From the NCBI RefSeq assembly GCF_003048835.2, contig NZ_CP060705.1, positions 1,240,001 to 1,304,000 on the forward strand: a stretch of DNA of 64,000 bases, written 5' to 3'. The stretch is from Campylobacter concisus. Lineage in GTDB: Bacteria; Campylobacterota; Campylobacteria; Campylobacterales; Campylobacteraceae. The translations under genes and the position numbers were made by a program. The notes under the pieces are model-generated. The model saw nothing but the letters and a program-made list of their open reading frames with translations, did no database searches and was not told the origin of the DNA. This document shows positions 19,300 through 27,601 of the stretch, piece by piece; within the stretch, counting starts at the first letter, position 1; the number at the start of each line of letters is the position of its first letter.

Positions 19300-20561
19300 T
19301 CCCTAATCCTCTCTAAAATGCTCTCTCCGCTCTCAAAAAAATACTCCGCCTTTTTTATCTCCAGCTCATCTTTCGCCCCTTCAAAAAGGCTAATGGCGTC
19401 AAATTTCTGAGAAAGTGCTTCAAGTAGGTCGCTATATCCCAAAAGCCCAGAGTTATACTTCTCAAAGCTTGCTCTAAGTGCTAGATCACTCGCCTTTACA
19501 TACTCATTTAGCGAGGTGATCTTTGAGTTAAGTGTGGCGATCTCGTTTTGTAAATTTTTAAGTTTTGTCTCGTTTTCACGCCTTTTATACTCTAAATTTA
19601 GCCTCGCTTCATCAAGCGCGATCTTGCTAGCTTGGCTCATCTTGCTAGTTGCAAAAAAGTCAAAAATTTTCCACCTAAAGCTAACGCCAAATTTATTGCC
19701 GTGCGTATCTTCTTTTAGATATTTATCAAGATATGGGCGATACGCGCTATACTTGCCAAGGTCGATGTCGTAGTTGTTTTTGTAAAATCCATAGGTGTCA
19801 TAAAGCGAAATTTGAGGCAAAAAGCCAGCTCTTGTCTCGCTAAGCTTAGCTTCGCTTAAAGATATATCTTGACTTAGCCTATCAAGCTCAGCGTTTTTTG
19901 AAGCTAAATTTGAGCCAATCTCAGCCATTTTTGCTCCGCTCGTAGGCGCGATTTGCTCGCCTGTTAGCAAATTTATCTCATTTAAAATTTGCTCCATTTT
20001 GTTTTTATACTCAAGCTCCACGCTGTTTGCCAAGTGGTATTTTGCCCGCACATTTTCTAGCTCGTCTTTTGCAGCAAGACCGGCTTTATTTGCCTTTTCA
20101 AGCTTATCTAAAACACCTTTTAAGAAATTTGCCTGAGCGTTTTTGGCAGCTATTATATTTTCAAGCGCGCAGGCATTAAAGTATAAATTTACAGCCTTAA
20201 AGGCAAGGTAATTTTTAGCTTCATCACTTGCGATGGCGGCTTTATTTTTTAAAAGCTGGTTCATCTTTAACCTAGCCTCTCTCGCCCCACCGTCGTATAG
20301 TAAAAAATCGATCCTTGCCAGCACGCCAGCTGACTCTTTAGCGACGATGCTTGGGAAGGTGCTTGCGTTTTTGCCGTATGAGCCCTCTAAACTAAGACTT
20401 GGCAAATAGGCACTAGTGGTAGCCTCGCTATTTAAATTTGCTCTTTTTAACTCAAGCTCTTTGATCTTTGAAATTTCGTTTTGAGTGGCTTTGTTTGCTA
20501 TCTCGCTCAAATTTGATCCAAGCAGTGCCAAAGGCAAAAGTGCTAATAAAATTTTTTTCAT
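19296..20561 (-). CDS. TolC-family outer membrane efflux protein (first of two)
   Basis: A 421-residue protein with signal peptide MKKILLALLPLALLGS and two repeated long-helix halves as in TolC. Conserved features include LPSLSLEGSYGKN near residue 57 and FRWKIFDFFAT near residue 298. It is the first gene of the pump set and its ATG overlaps the fliP stop by one base (TGATG), so the efflux genes are read through from the flagellar genes. A paralogue follows the pump gene. Confidence 0.86.
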   Translation of the reverse strand: MKKILLALLPLALLGSNLSEIANKATQNEISKIKELELKRANLNSEATTSAYLPSLSLEGSYGKNASTFPSIVAKESAGVLARIDFLLYDGGAREARLKMNQLLKNKAAIASDEAKNYLAFKAVNLYFNACALENIIAAKNAQANFLKGVLDKLEKANKAGLAAKDELENVRAKYHLANSVELEYKNKMEQILNEINLLTGEQIAPTSGAKMAEIGSNLASKNAELDRLSQDISLSEAKLSETRAGFLPQISLYDTYGFYKNNYDIDLGKYSAYRPYLDKYLKEDTHGNKFGVSFRWKIFDFFATSKMSQASKIALDEARLNLEYKRRENETKLKNLQNEIATLNSKITSLNEYVKASDLALRASFEKYNSGLLGYSDLLEALSQKFDAISLFEGAKDELEIKKAEYFFESGESILERIRD

Positions 20562-21292
20562 CAGTGAAAGCTCTTTACTAAATTTCCTATTAGCAAATTC
20601 CAGCCATCAACTAGCACGAAGATGAGTAGTTTAAATGGCAGCGAGATCATGACAGGAGGGAGCATCATCATACCCATCGCCATCAAAACGGAGCTTACGA
20701 CCATGTCTATGACCAAAAACGGCAGGTAAAGCAAAAAGGCTATCTCAAAAGATGTCTTTAGCTCGCTTATCATAAAGGCTGACATAGCGATGCTTAGCGG
20801 GATATCCTCAATATTTGCTGGATTTTGCAAATTTCTTATCCTAAAAAATAATGCCAGATCCTTCTCTCTAGTGTTTTTAACCATAAATTCTTTAAACGGC
20901 TTTAAGCTCTTATCAAGCATCTCCTCATAGCCTATCTGCTCGGCTATATAAGGCTTTATGCCCTCATCGTAGCTTCTTTGCCCGACTGGCTCCATGATAA
21001 AAAATGTAAGCACCATCGCAAGCGAGATGAGCACCATTGAAGGCGGCACTTGCTGCGTACCCATCGCTTGACGCAAAAATGAAAAGACAATGACAAGGCG
21101 CAAAAAGCTAGTCATCATAAAGATGAGTGAAGGAGCGAGTGCAAGAGCAGTGAGGATTAGTAAAACATTTAGAGAATTTACAAGCTGCTCAGCATTTTGC
21201 GGTGAATTTAGGCTTAAATTTATAGTTGGTAGCGCAGGATCAGCGCCAAAAACTACACAAAACAAAACCGCTAAACTAAGCAGTGCTTTCAC
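20561..21292 (-). CDS. fliP: flagellar type III export protein FliP
   Basis: FliP forms the core of the flagellar export gate with FliQ and FliR. The protein has a cleavable signal peptide (MKALLSLAVLFCVVFGA), a known oddity of FliP, then four membrane segments. Signature stretches are MMTSFLRLVIVFSFLRQAMG (about 60-79), the periplasmic domain with YDEGIKPYI, and the C-terminal DMVVSSVLMAMGMMMLPP. Length (243) is normal. It starts two bases after motB, which is not the C. jejuni arrangement as I recall it, where fliP sits next to glmU without motAB between. Confidence 0.97.
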   Translation of the reverse strand: MKALLSLAVLFCVVFGADPALPTINLSLNSPQNAEQLVNSLNVLLILTALALAPSLIFMMTSFLRLVIVFSFLRQAMGTQQVPPSMVLISLAMVLTFFIMEPVGQRSYDEGIKPYIAEQIGYEEMLDKSLKPFKEFMVKNTREKDLALFFRIRNLQNPANIEDIPLSIAMSAFMISELKTSFEIAFLLYLPFLVIDMVVSSVLMAMGMMMLPPVMISLPFKLLIFVLVDGWNLLIGNLVKSFH

Positions 21293-21294
21293 GA

Positions 21295-22074
21295 CTAATT
21301 CCTCGTATCAAGGATACTTTTCTTAGTAGCCTCTTTATTTTTTGGCTCGAGCGAGACGAAGTGAATTTCCACTCTATTGTTTTTAGCTCTGCCCTCGTCT
21401 GTGCTGTTGCTAGCGATCGGATCAAAAGAGGCTCTGCCAGAAGTGATAAGCCTCTCTTGTGGTACGCCATCGCTAACTAGCTCTTCAAGCACGCTTAGCG
21501 CCCTTGCAGTAGAGAGCTGCCAGTTATTTTTATATATAGAGTCTTTACTTGGATTTGTATTATCAGTGTATCCGATGATATCTGTTTTTACCTCATTTGG
21601 CATTTTGGCTATGATCATACCTATTCGCTTTAAAAAGAGCTTCGCATCCTCGCCAGAAATTTCAGCACTATCTTTGTCAAAGAGCATCGCAGCTGGAAGC
21701 CTAACGATAAAGCCATCCTCGCTCTCCTCCATCGTGATCTCAGGTGCTCCACTAGCCGTTAGTAGCTCATTTATCTTTTTAACAGTCGAAGTGACCTCAT
21801 TTTGAGCGCCTTTTTGAGCTTTTGGTTTTGGAGTGCGTCTGCTTTCAGGATCTGTCTCTTTTTCTACCTGACTATCTGGTCTTGCGCCACCCTCTAGCAC
21901 ACTTAGCGCACCAGCTAGCGAGCCAACAGCAGCCTCCATCTTTTTAGCATCCATCGTCGCCATAGAAAGGAGCAAAACAAAGAAGCAAAGTAGGAGCGAC
22001 ATAAGGTCGCCAAAGGCAGCCAGCCACTCAGGCATGCACTTTGGGCACTCTTCTGGCTTTATTAACTTACCCAT
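21295..22074 (-). CDS. motB: flagellar motor protein MotB
   Basis: The stator subunit that anchors the motor to peptidoglycan. One N-terminal membrane helix holds the proton-binding aspartate in AAFGDLMSLLLCFFVLLLS (Asp at about residue 23). A Pro/Lys-rich linker follows (about 75-95), then an OmpA-like peptidoglycan-binding domain with IIGYTDNTNPSKDS and NNWQLSTARALSVLEEL. At 259 residues it is a standard proton-type MotB. Start and stop are fused with motA (one-base overlap at 22074). Confidence 0.97.
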   Translation of the reverse strand: MGKLIKPEECPKCMPEWLAAFGDLMSLLLCFFVLLLSMATMDAKKMEAAVGSLAGALSVLEGGARPDSQVEKETDPESRRTPKPKAQKGAQNEVTSTVKKINELLTASGAPEITMEESEDGFIVRLPAAMLFDKDSAEISGEDAKLFLKRIGMIIAKMPNEVKTDIIGYTDNTNPSKDSIYKNNWQLSTARALSVLEELVSDGVPQERLITSGRASFDPIASNSTDEGRAKNNRVEIHFVSLEPKNKEATKKSILDTRN

Positions 22075-22841
22075 TATTCAAACTGACTTTTTCTATCTTT
22101 TGGAGGTAAAAATGCTAAGAGCTTAGCTTCAAGCGTTCTTGGGTTATCCCCTGCTTGTATCGCCATGATCCCCTCTAAAATGACTTGCTTCTCAAGTGCC
22201 TCATCAGCATCGCGGATCGAGAGGATGTTTGCAACAGGCGAGCCGATGATGTTACCTATCATCGCACCATAAAGTGTCGTAAGCAAGGCAACCGCCATAG
22301 ATGGACCGATCGCACTAGGATCTGACATGTTAAGAAGCATCGCAACAAGGCCAATGAGCGTTCCGATCATACCCATCGCACCTGCAAAACCGCCTACTTG
22401 CTCGAAAATTTTGATGTTATTTGCATGCCTTGTGCTAGTTTGATCGATGTCGATCTCTAAAAGCGCTCTTATCGCGTCTGGCTCATTGCCATCAACTGCC
22501 ATTGAAAGCCCTTTTTTTAAAAACTGATTTGTCTCGTTATTTACTTCGCTCTCAAGTGCCAAAATGCCATCTCGCCTAGCTTTGGTTGAGTAATCAACTA
22601 CTTTTTTTATAGTCTCAGGTAAATTTACAACAACTGATGGCTTAACTGCGACACCATAAAATTTACCGATACCTTTAAGCGTCTCCATCTTGAAGCCAAC
22701 CATCATAACGCCGATAGTACCACCAAAAACGATCATCACAGAAGGGATATCGATGTATGGCCCTATACCAACGCCTATCGCCATTGATCCAAACAAAAGC
22801 ACTAGGGTCAAAACCCAGCCGACGACGGTTCCTAAATCCAT
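22074..22841 (-). CDS. motA: flagellar motor protein MotA
   Basis: The ion-channel stator subunit, 255 residues with four membrane helices. GGTIGVMMVGFKMETLKGIG (about 40-59) is the end of helix 2. The large cytoplasmic loop carries charged residues that push on FliG. The pore helices are in GMIGTLIGLVAMLLNM and AVALLTTLYGAMIGNIIGSP. It is the first gene of the leftward run; the promoter must lie in the 136 bases shared with glmU. Confidence 0.97.
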   Translation of the reverse strand: MDLGTVVGWVLTLVLLFGSMAIGVGIGPYIDIPSVMIVFGGTIGVMMVGFKMETLKGIGKFYGVAVKPSVVVNLPETIKKVVDYSTKARRDGILALESEVNNETNQFLKKGLSMAVDGNEPDAIRALLEIDIDQTSTRHANNIKIFEQVGGFAGAMGMIGTLIGLVAMLLNMSDPSAIGPSMAVALLTTLYGAMIGNIIGSPVANILSIRDADEALEKQVILEGIMAIQAGDNPRTLEAKLLAFLPPKDRKSQFE

Positions 22842-22939
22842 TTAAACTCGCTTTATTTATAAATTCTTAAGAATTGCTATTTTATTAGCTTTTTGTTGAA
22901 ACAATCGTTAAATTAAAAAAAATGTTTGCCATTTTTTGC

Positions 22940-22945
22940 TACAAT
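22940..22945 (+). promoter_or_regulatory. -10 promoter element for glmU
   Basis: TACAAT lies 33 bases before the glmU ATG (22978), in an AT-rich divergent gap, with periodic T runs upstream as in Campylobacter sigma-70 promoters. It overlaps the extended reading frame that begins at 22936, which argues that the shorter GlmU start is right. Confidence 0.5.
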
Positions 22946-22977
22946 CTGCGAAATTTTTAACGTTAAAAGGCTTAAAA

Positions 22978-24288
22978 ATGAACAATAATACTTCAATCAT
23001 AATCCTAGCCGCTGGTCTTGGTACCAGAATGAAATCAAAACGCCCAAAAGTCCTATTTGAGCTATGCGGCGAGCCAATGATCATTCACATCTTAAAGCAA
23101 GCTTATGCGATCACAAATGACGTTAGCGTCGTGCTTCACTACGAAAAAGAGTTAATTAGCAAAAAGATAAAAGAAATTTTCCCTCAAACTAAAATTTTCG
23201 AGCAAGATCTAGCAAATTTCCCAGGCACAGCTGGCGCTATAAAAGGCGTAAATTTAAGCGGTGAAAAGGTGCTTGTCACTTGCGGCGACATGCCACTTGT
23301 TAGATCAACTGACCTTATGCGTCTAGCAAATGCCGAAGCAGACGTGGTTATGAGCTCATTTGAAGCGGCAAATCCTTTTGGCTACGGCAGGGTTATCATA
23401 AAAAATGGTAAAGTTGAAGCCATCGTCGAGCAAAAAGATGCGAGCGAAGCTCAACTTGCTATAAAGAGCGTAAATGCTGGCTGTTACTGCTTTAAACGCG
23501 AGGTGTTAGAGCAAATTTTACCGCTCATAAACAACCAAAACGCACAAAAAGAGTACTATCTAACTGACGCCATAAAAATAGCAAATGAAAAGGGTTTAAA
23601 GTGCGTTGCAGTAAATGTTAATGAGCAAAATTTCATGGGTATAAATGATAAATTTCAGCTAAGCATCGCTGAAAAGATCATGCAAGATGAGATAAAGCAA
23701 AATTTGATGAAAGCTGGCGTTTTGATGCGCATGCCTGAGAGCATTTTTATAGACAGCAGGGCTAAATTTGAAGGCGAGTGCGTGCTCGAAGAAAACGTAA
23801 GCATCCTTGGTGCGTGCGTTATCTCTGAGAGTATCATCAAAAGCTCATCAGTGATCGAAAGTAGCGTCATCAAAAACTCAGACATCGGCCCACTAGCTCA
23901 TATAAGGCCAAATTCTGAAATTTCTGACACACACATAGGAAATTTCGTAGAGGTTAAAAAAGGCGTCTTAAATGGCGTAAAAGCAGGACATCTAAGCTAT
24001 CTTGGCGACTGCGAGATAGAAAGTGGCACAAATATCGGTTGTGGCACGATCACATGCAACTACGACGGCAAGGCAAAATACAAAACCAAAATCGGCAAAA
24101 ACGTCTTTGTTGGCTCAGATACGCAGCTAGTTGCCCCTGTAAACATCGCTGATAACGTCATCATCGCAGCTGGCAGCACCATCACAAAAGACGTTGAGAG
24201 CGGCGCTCTAGCTATCAGCAGAGGTCGTCAAGAGAATAAAAGCGGCTTTTTTGAGAAATTCTTTGGCAAAGACGATGTTAAAAAATAA
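22978..24288 (+). CDS. glmU: bifunctional GlcNAc-1-P uridyltransferase / GlcN-1-P acetyltransferase
   Basis: GlmU makes UDP-GlcNAc in two steps. The N-terminal Rossmann-like domain carries IILAAGLGTRMKSKRPKVL (residues 7-25), the uridyltransferase signature. The C-terminal left-handed beta-helix has repeated hexapeptides and the acetyltransferase segment SYLGDCEIESGTNIGCGT then YDGKAKYKT. It is 436 residues from ATG 22978; an upstream frame from 22936 adds a non-homologous leader and overlaps the promoter. It is the first gene of a rightward housekeeping operon. GlmS, which supplies glucosamine-6-P, is encoded at 45.3 kb. Confidence 0.97.
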   Translation: MNNNTSIIILAAGLGTRMKSKRPKVLFELCGEPMIIHILKQAYAITNDVSVVLHYEKELISKKIKEIFPQTKIFEQDLANFPGTAGAIKGVNLSGEKVLVTCGDMPLVRSTDLMRLANAEADVVMSSFEAANPFGYGRVIIKNGKVEAIVEQKDASEAQLAIKSVNAGCYCFKREVLEQILPLINNQNAQKEYYLTDAIKIANEKGLKCVAVNVNEQNFMGINDKFQLSIAEKIMQDEIKQNLMKAGVLMRMPESIFIDSRAKFEGECVLEENVSILGACVISESIIKSSSVIESSVIKNSDIGPLAHIRPNSEISDTHIGNFVEVKKGVLNGVKAGHLSYLGDCEIESGTNIGCGTITCNYDGKAKYKTKIGKNVFVGSDTQLVAPVNIADNVIIAAGSTITKDVESGALAISRGRQENKSGFFEKFFGKDDVKK

Positions 24289-25447
24289 GAAAATTTTACT
24301 TGCCGTTTGCGGCAGTATCGCCTTTTACAAGGCATTTGAAATTTTATCGCTGCTTAAAAAGAAAGGTGCTGATGTTTATGTGGCTTTAAGTGACGGAGCG
24401 CTTGAATTTTGCAGTATAAGCGGCTTTGAGGCGCTAAGCGAGCATAAAATTTTAAGCTCACAAACGCAAAACTGGCAAGACGGCGTAAATCACATAGCCT
24501 ACTCCAAAATGGATCTAGTCCTCATAGCACCTGCCTCGGTAAATACGATAAATAAGCTAACAGCTGGTATCTGCGACAATGTCTTTATGCAAACGCTAAT
24601 CGCCGCCTCGCACGTGCCTTTGGTCGTTGCCCCAGCTGCAAATAACAATATGATCGAGCATTTTGCAACGCAAAATTCACTTGAAATTTTAAAGAAAAAC
24701 GGCGTTTTAGTGGTTGAGCCAGTACTTAAAACTCTAGCTTGTGGCGACGTTGGTAAGGGCGGTCTTGCAAGTCCTGAAGTGATAGTAGAAGCTGCCATTA
24801 AAAGGCTTAGCAAGCCACTTTTCGCAGGCAAAAAAGTAGTGATAACTGGTGGCGCAACAACTGAAAAGATAGATGATGTAAGAGCTATCACAAATTTCTC
24901 AAGCGGCAAGATGGCAAGAGCCTTGGCTAGAGCCTTTTACTACACAGGTGCAGAGGTAAAACTGCTTGCTAGCTTTGAAACTAGTGGTGAGCCGTTTCTT
25001 AGCCTTAAATTTAGCTCAAGTATCGAGCTTTTAGAGCTTTGCAAGAGCGAGTGTGAGGACGCAAATTTACTTGTAATGTGCGCTGCTGTGAGTGATTTCA
25101 TACCGACAAAGGCTCAAGGTAAGATAAAAAAAGAGGACGTTGGCGAAGTTTTAAATTTAAGCCTAAACAAAAATATCGATATTTTGCAAAGCTTAAAAGA
25201 GTTTAAATGTAAAAAGATCGGATTTAAGCTCGAGCTATCAAGCCAAAACGCTCTTAAAAGCGCTAGATCAATGCTAGAGAAAAAAGCGCTTGACGCAGTT
25301 TGCTTAAACGTAATGGGCGAGAAAAATGGCTTTGCAAGCGAGCAAAACGAGGTAAATTTCATCACAAAAGATGATGAAATTTTGCTGCCACTTGCCTCAA
25401 AAGATGAGATCGCAGGGCACATAGTGGAGCTAGCAGCAAATTTATGA
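24275..25447 (+). CDS. coaBC: CoaBC: phosphopantothenoylcysteine synthetase/decarboxylase
   Basis: A bifunctional coenzyme A enzyme of 390 residues. The N-terminal flavoprotein decarboxylase domain (CoaC) has NTINKLTAGICDNVF and the active-site PAANNNM stretch. The C-terminal synthetase (CoaB) has VVITGGATTEKIDDVRAITN and the conserved K-x-K-K-E region (GKIKKEDVGEVL). The start is taken at ATG 24275, overlapping the end of glmU by 14 bases; an upstream frame to 24251 adds eight residues without support. It overlaps the next gene by four bases. Confidence 0.95.
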   Translation: MLKNKKILLAVCGSIAFYKAFEILSLLKKKGADVYVALSDGALEFCSISGFEALSEHKILSSQTQNWQDGVNHIAYSKMDLVLIAPASVNTINKLTAGICDNVFMQTLIAASHVPLVVAPAANNNMIEHFATQNSLEILKKNGVLVVEPVLKTLACGDVGKGGLASPEVIVEAAIKRLSKPLFAGKKVVITGGATTEKIDDVRAITNFSSGKMARALARAFYYTGAEVKLLASFETSGEPFLSLKFSSSIELLELCKSECEDANLLVMCAAVSDFIPTKAQGKIKKEDVGEVLNLSLNKNIDILQSLKEFKCKKIGFKLELSSQNALKSARSMLEKKALDAVCLNVMGEKNGFASEQNEVNFITKDDEILLPLASKDEIAGHIVELAANL

Positions 25448-26130
25448 TAGAGCAGATCTCACGCGTCCAAAAGATAGCAAAAAACAGCCAAGCTCCGCTA
25501 GTAGCGATAAATTCGTCCCTGCCGCTTAGCATTTTGGTGAGCCAAAAGGTCGGCTTTAATAGATACATCTTAAATTTCGCAAATAGAAATTTAAACACAA
25601 AAAGCGTAAAAGAGCTAAACGTCGGCTCTAGATATTGGGGCGAGGTGCATAGTCAGGGCGAAAACATCGTCATAAAAAATTTATATGAAAAACCAAAAAT
25701 TTTAGATGAGGACGTTTTGGCTGATGGGCTAAATTTGATAGAAAATTTGGTAAAAAACGAAAATTTATCGTGGCTTTACAGCTATTTATTTAAAAACTTA
25801 AGCGAAGTTAAAACAAAAGATGAGATGAGAGTGCTGGCAAAAATGCTCTTTGCTCTGCAAGAAAACGTCGTACATATACCCTTTGTGTATAGCGGCACAA
25901 ACGGCATTTTCCAGCTTAAAAAAGAGGCAAGTGAGATGAGAGTTTTTCTTGTTTTTTCAAATTTTGCGCCGCTTATTTTTAAATTTAAAGATGAAAATTT
26001 ATATGAGATCGCAACTCCATTTAGCAACGTCGCAAGCTTGCTAAAAAGCGAATTTGACACGTCAGTTTTGGTGCAAAACGTAAGCGCTCTTTGGAGTAAA
26101 AAAGAGCAGATAATTGACTTTAAAGGCTAG
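25444..26130 (+). CDS. conserved hypothetical protein (228 aa)
   Basis: A soluble-looking 228-residue protein with no signal peptide, no membrane helix and no motif I recognise. It begins MIEQISRVQKIAKNSQAPLV. The middle is helical and rich in Leu/Lys/Glu (SWLYSYLFKNLSEV), and the last third alternates beta-like stretches (EMRVFLVFSNFAPLIFKFKD). It is locked between coaBC (four-base overlap) and uppS (three-base gap). I recall an unnamed gene in the same slot in C. jejuni (Cj0823), so it is probably a conserved Campylobacter protein co-expressed with cofactor and cell-wall genes. Function unknown. Confidence 0.75.
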   Translation: MIEQISRVQKIAKNSQAPLVAINSSLPLSILVSQKVGFNRYILNFANRNLNTKSVKELNVGSRYWGEVHSQGENIVIKNLYEKPKILDEDVLADGLNLIENLVKNENLSWLYSYLFKNLSEVKTKDEMRVLAKMLFALQENVVHIPFVYSGTNGIFQLKKEASEMRVFLVFSNFAPLIFKFKDENLYEIATPFSNVASLLKSEFDTSVLVQNVSALWSKKEQIIDFKG

Positions 26131-26133
26131 ATA

Positions 26134-26805
26134 TTGAACAAACTTAACCACCTCGCTATCATCATGGACGGTAACGGACGCTGGGCGAAAAAGCGTGGAT
26201 TTTTGCGGACAAATGGACACGAGGCCGGAGCAAATGTGGTAAGCGATATGTGCGAATTTTGCATCAACAATGAGGTAAAAATTTTAAGCCTTTACGCATT
26301 TAGCACCGAAAACTGGAAAAGACCGCAAAAAGAGGTTGATTTTTTGATGAATTTACTTAAAAAATTTCTTCTTTTAAAGCGTGATGATTTTATAAAAAAT
26401 GGGATCAAATTTAACACGATCGGCGACATCTCGCCATTTAGCGATGAGCTAAAAAATGAGATAGAGATCACCAAAAATGCAACAAGAGAAAATACAAATT
26501 TGCTTTTAAATTTAGCGATAAACTATGGCTCAAAAGATGAGATAATAAGAGCCATAAAAAAGCTAAATTTAGAAGGTGCCCAGATAAATGAAGCGAGCTT
26601 AAATGCGGCACTTGATGAGAGTGAGCCAGTCGATCTTCTCATTAGAACCGGCGGCGAGAGCAGGCTTTCAAATTTCATGCTCTGGCAGGCTAGCTATGCG
26701 GAGCTCTTTTTCACGCCGACACTTTGGCCAGACTTTGGCAAGGATGAGCTTGCAAGCATCGTTGCTAAATTTAAAGATATAGAGCGAAGATTTGGCGGAG
26801 TTTAG
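26134..26805 (+). CDS. uppS: undecaprenyl diphosphate synthase
   Basis: The cis-prenyltransferase that makes the C55 lipid carrier for peptidoglycan and glycans. The signature IIMDGNGRWAKKRG is at residues 9-22 with the catalytic Asp at 12. The second family signature RTGGESRLSNFMLWQASYAE lies near residue 172. Length (223) is slightly short but normal for the family. The start is TTG 26134 with AAAGG upstream. Confidence 0.97.
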   Translation: MNKLNHLAIIMDGNGRWAKKRGFLRTNGHEAGANVVSDMCEFCINNEVKILSLYAFSTENWKRPQKEVDFLMNLLKKFLLLKRDDFIKNGIKFNTIGDISPFSDELKNEIEITKNATRENTNLLLNLAINYGSKDEIIRAIKKLNLEGAQINEASLNAALDESEPVDLLIRTGGESRLSNFMLWQASYAELFFTPTLWPDFGKDELASIVAKFKDIERRFGGV

Positions 26806-26812
26806 TGAGATA

Positions 26813-27601
26813 ATGAATATTTTAGTCATCTTTTTTGCCGTTTTTGCTTTTGTTTTTGGCATCTGCGTGGGGTCATTTTCAAATGTGCTAATCTACCGCT
26901 TGCCACGAAATGAAAGCATAAATTTCCCAGCCTCACACTGCCCAAAATGCTCTCACAAGCTAAATTTTTATCACAACGTTCCACTTTTTTCATGGCTATT
27001 TTTAGGCGGAAAATGCGCCTTTTGCAAGCAAAAGATAAGCCTTATCTATCCGCTAGTTGAGCTAGCCTCTGGGATACTTTTTCTGATCTGCTTTTTTAAA
27101 GAGTGCGGCGAAATTTTAAGCATAGAAACCTTGCTTTATGCGCTATTTTTAGGGCTTTGCTTTATCATGCTACTAGCCCTTAGCGTCATAGATATAAGAT
27201 ATAAAGCCGTGCCAGATCCGCTCCTTTTTGCAGCGCTATTTTTTGCATTTGGCTACGCCCTGCTGCTTTTTATCTTTAAAGGAAATTTTGCTCAAATTTT
27301 AAATTTACTCCTTTTTGGATTTATATTTTGGGCGCTAAGATTTGTCGTGAGCTATGCGATGAAACGCGAAGCCATGGGAAGTGCAGATATCTTTATCGCA
27401 GCTATCATCGGAGCCATTTTACCAGCCAAGCTAGCCCTTGTGGCGATCTATCTGGCCGCACTTCTTACGCTTCCAGTCTATGCGCTCGTTCGCAAAAAGG
27501 GCTACGAGCTAGCCTTTGTGCCATTTTTAAGCCTGGGACTGCTTGTCACCTACGCTTTTGAAGGGCAAATTTTAGAAATTTTAAGGTTCATTTATGAGTA
27601 G
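26813..27601 (+). CDS. prepilin peptidase / N-methyltransferase (PilD/GspO type)
   Basis: An integral membrane aspartate protease that cleaves and N-methylates prepilins such as those encoded at 4149 and 38651. The N-terminal cytoplasmic loop has the paired CxxC motifs (CPKCSHKL and CAFCKQK) of the methyltransferase part. Catalytic aspartates are in LSVIDIRYKAVPD and in MGSADIFIAAIIG, a variant of the G-x-G-D motif. At 263 residues with about eight membrane segments it is full length. The start is ATG 26813, eight bases after uppS; an upstream TTG would extend into uppS. It overlaps the next gene by eight bases. Confidence 0.93.
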   Translation: MNILVIFFAVFAFVFGICVGSFSNVLIYRLPRNESINFPASHCPKCSHKLNFYHNVPLFSWLFLGGKCAFCKQKISLIYPLVELASGILFLICFFKECGEILSIETLLYALFLGLCFIMLLALSVIDIRYKAVPDPLLFAALFFAFGYALLLFIFKGNFAQILNLLLFGFIFWALRFVVSYAMKREAMGSADIFIAAIIGAILPAKLALVAIYLAALLTLPVYALVRKKGYELAFVPFLSLGLLVTYAFEGQILEILRFIYE

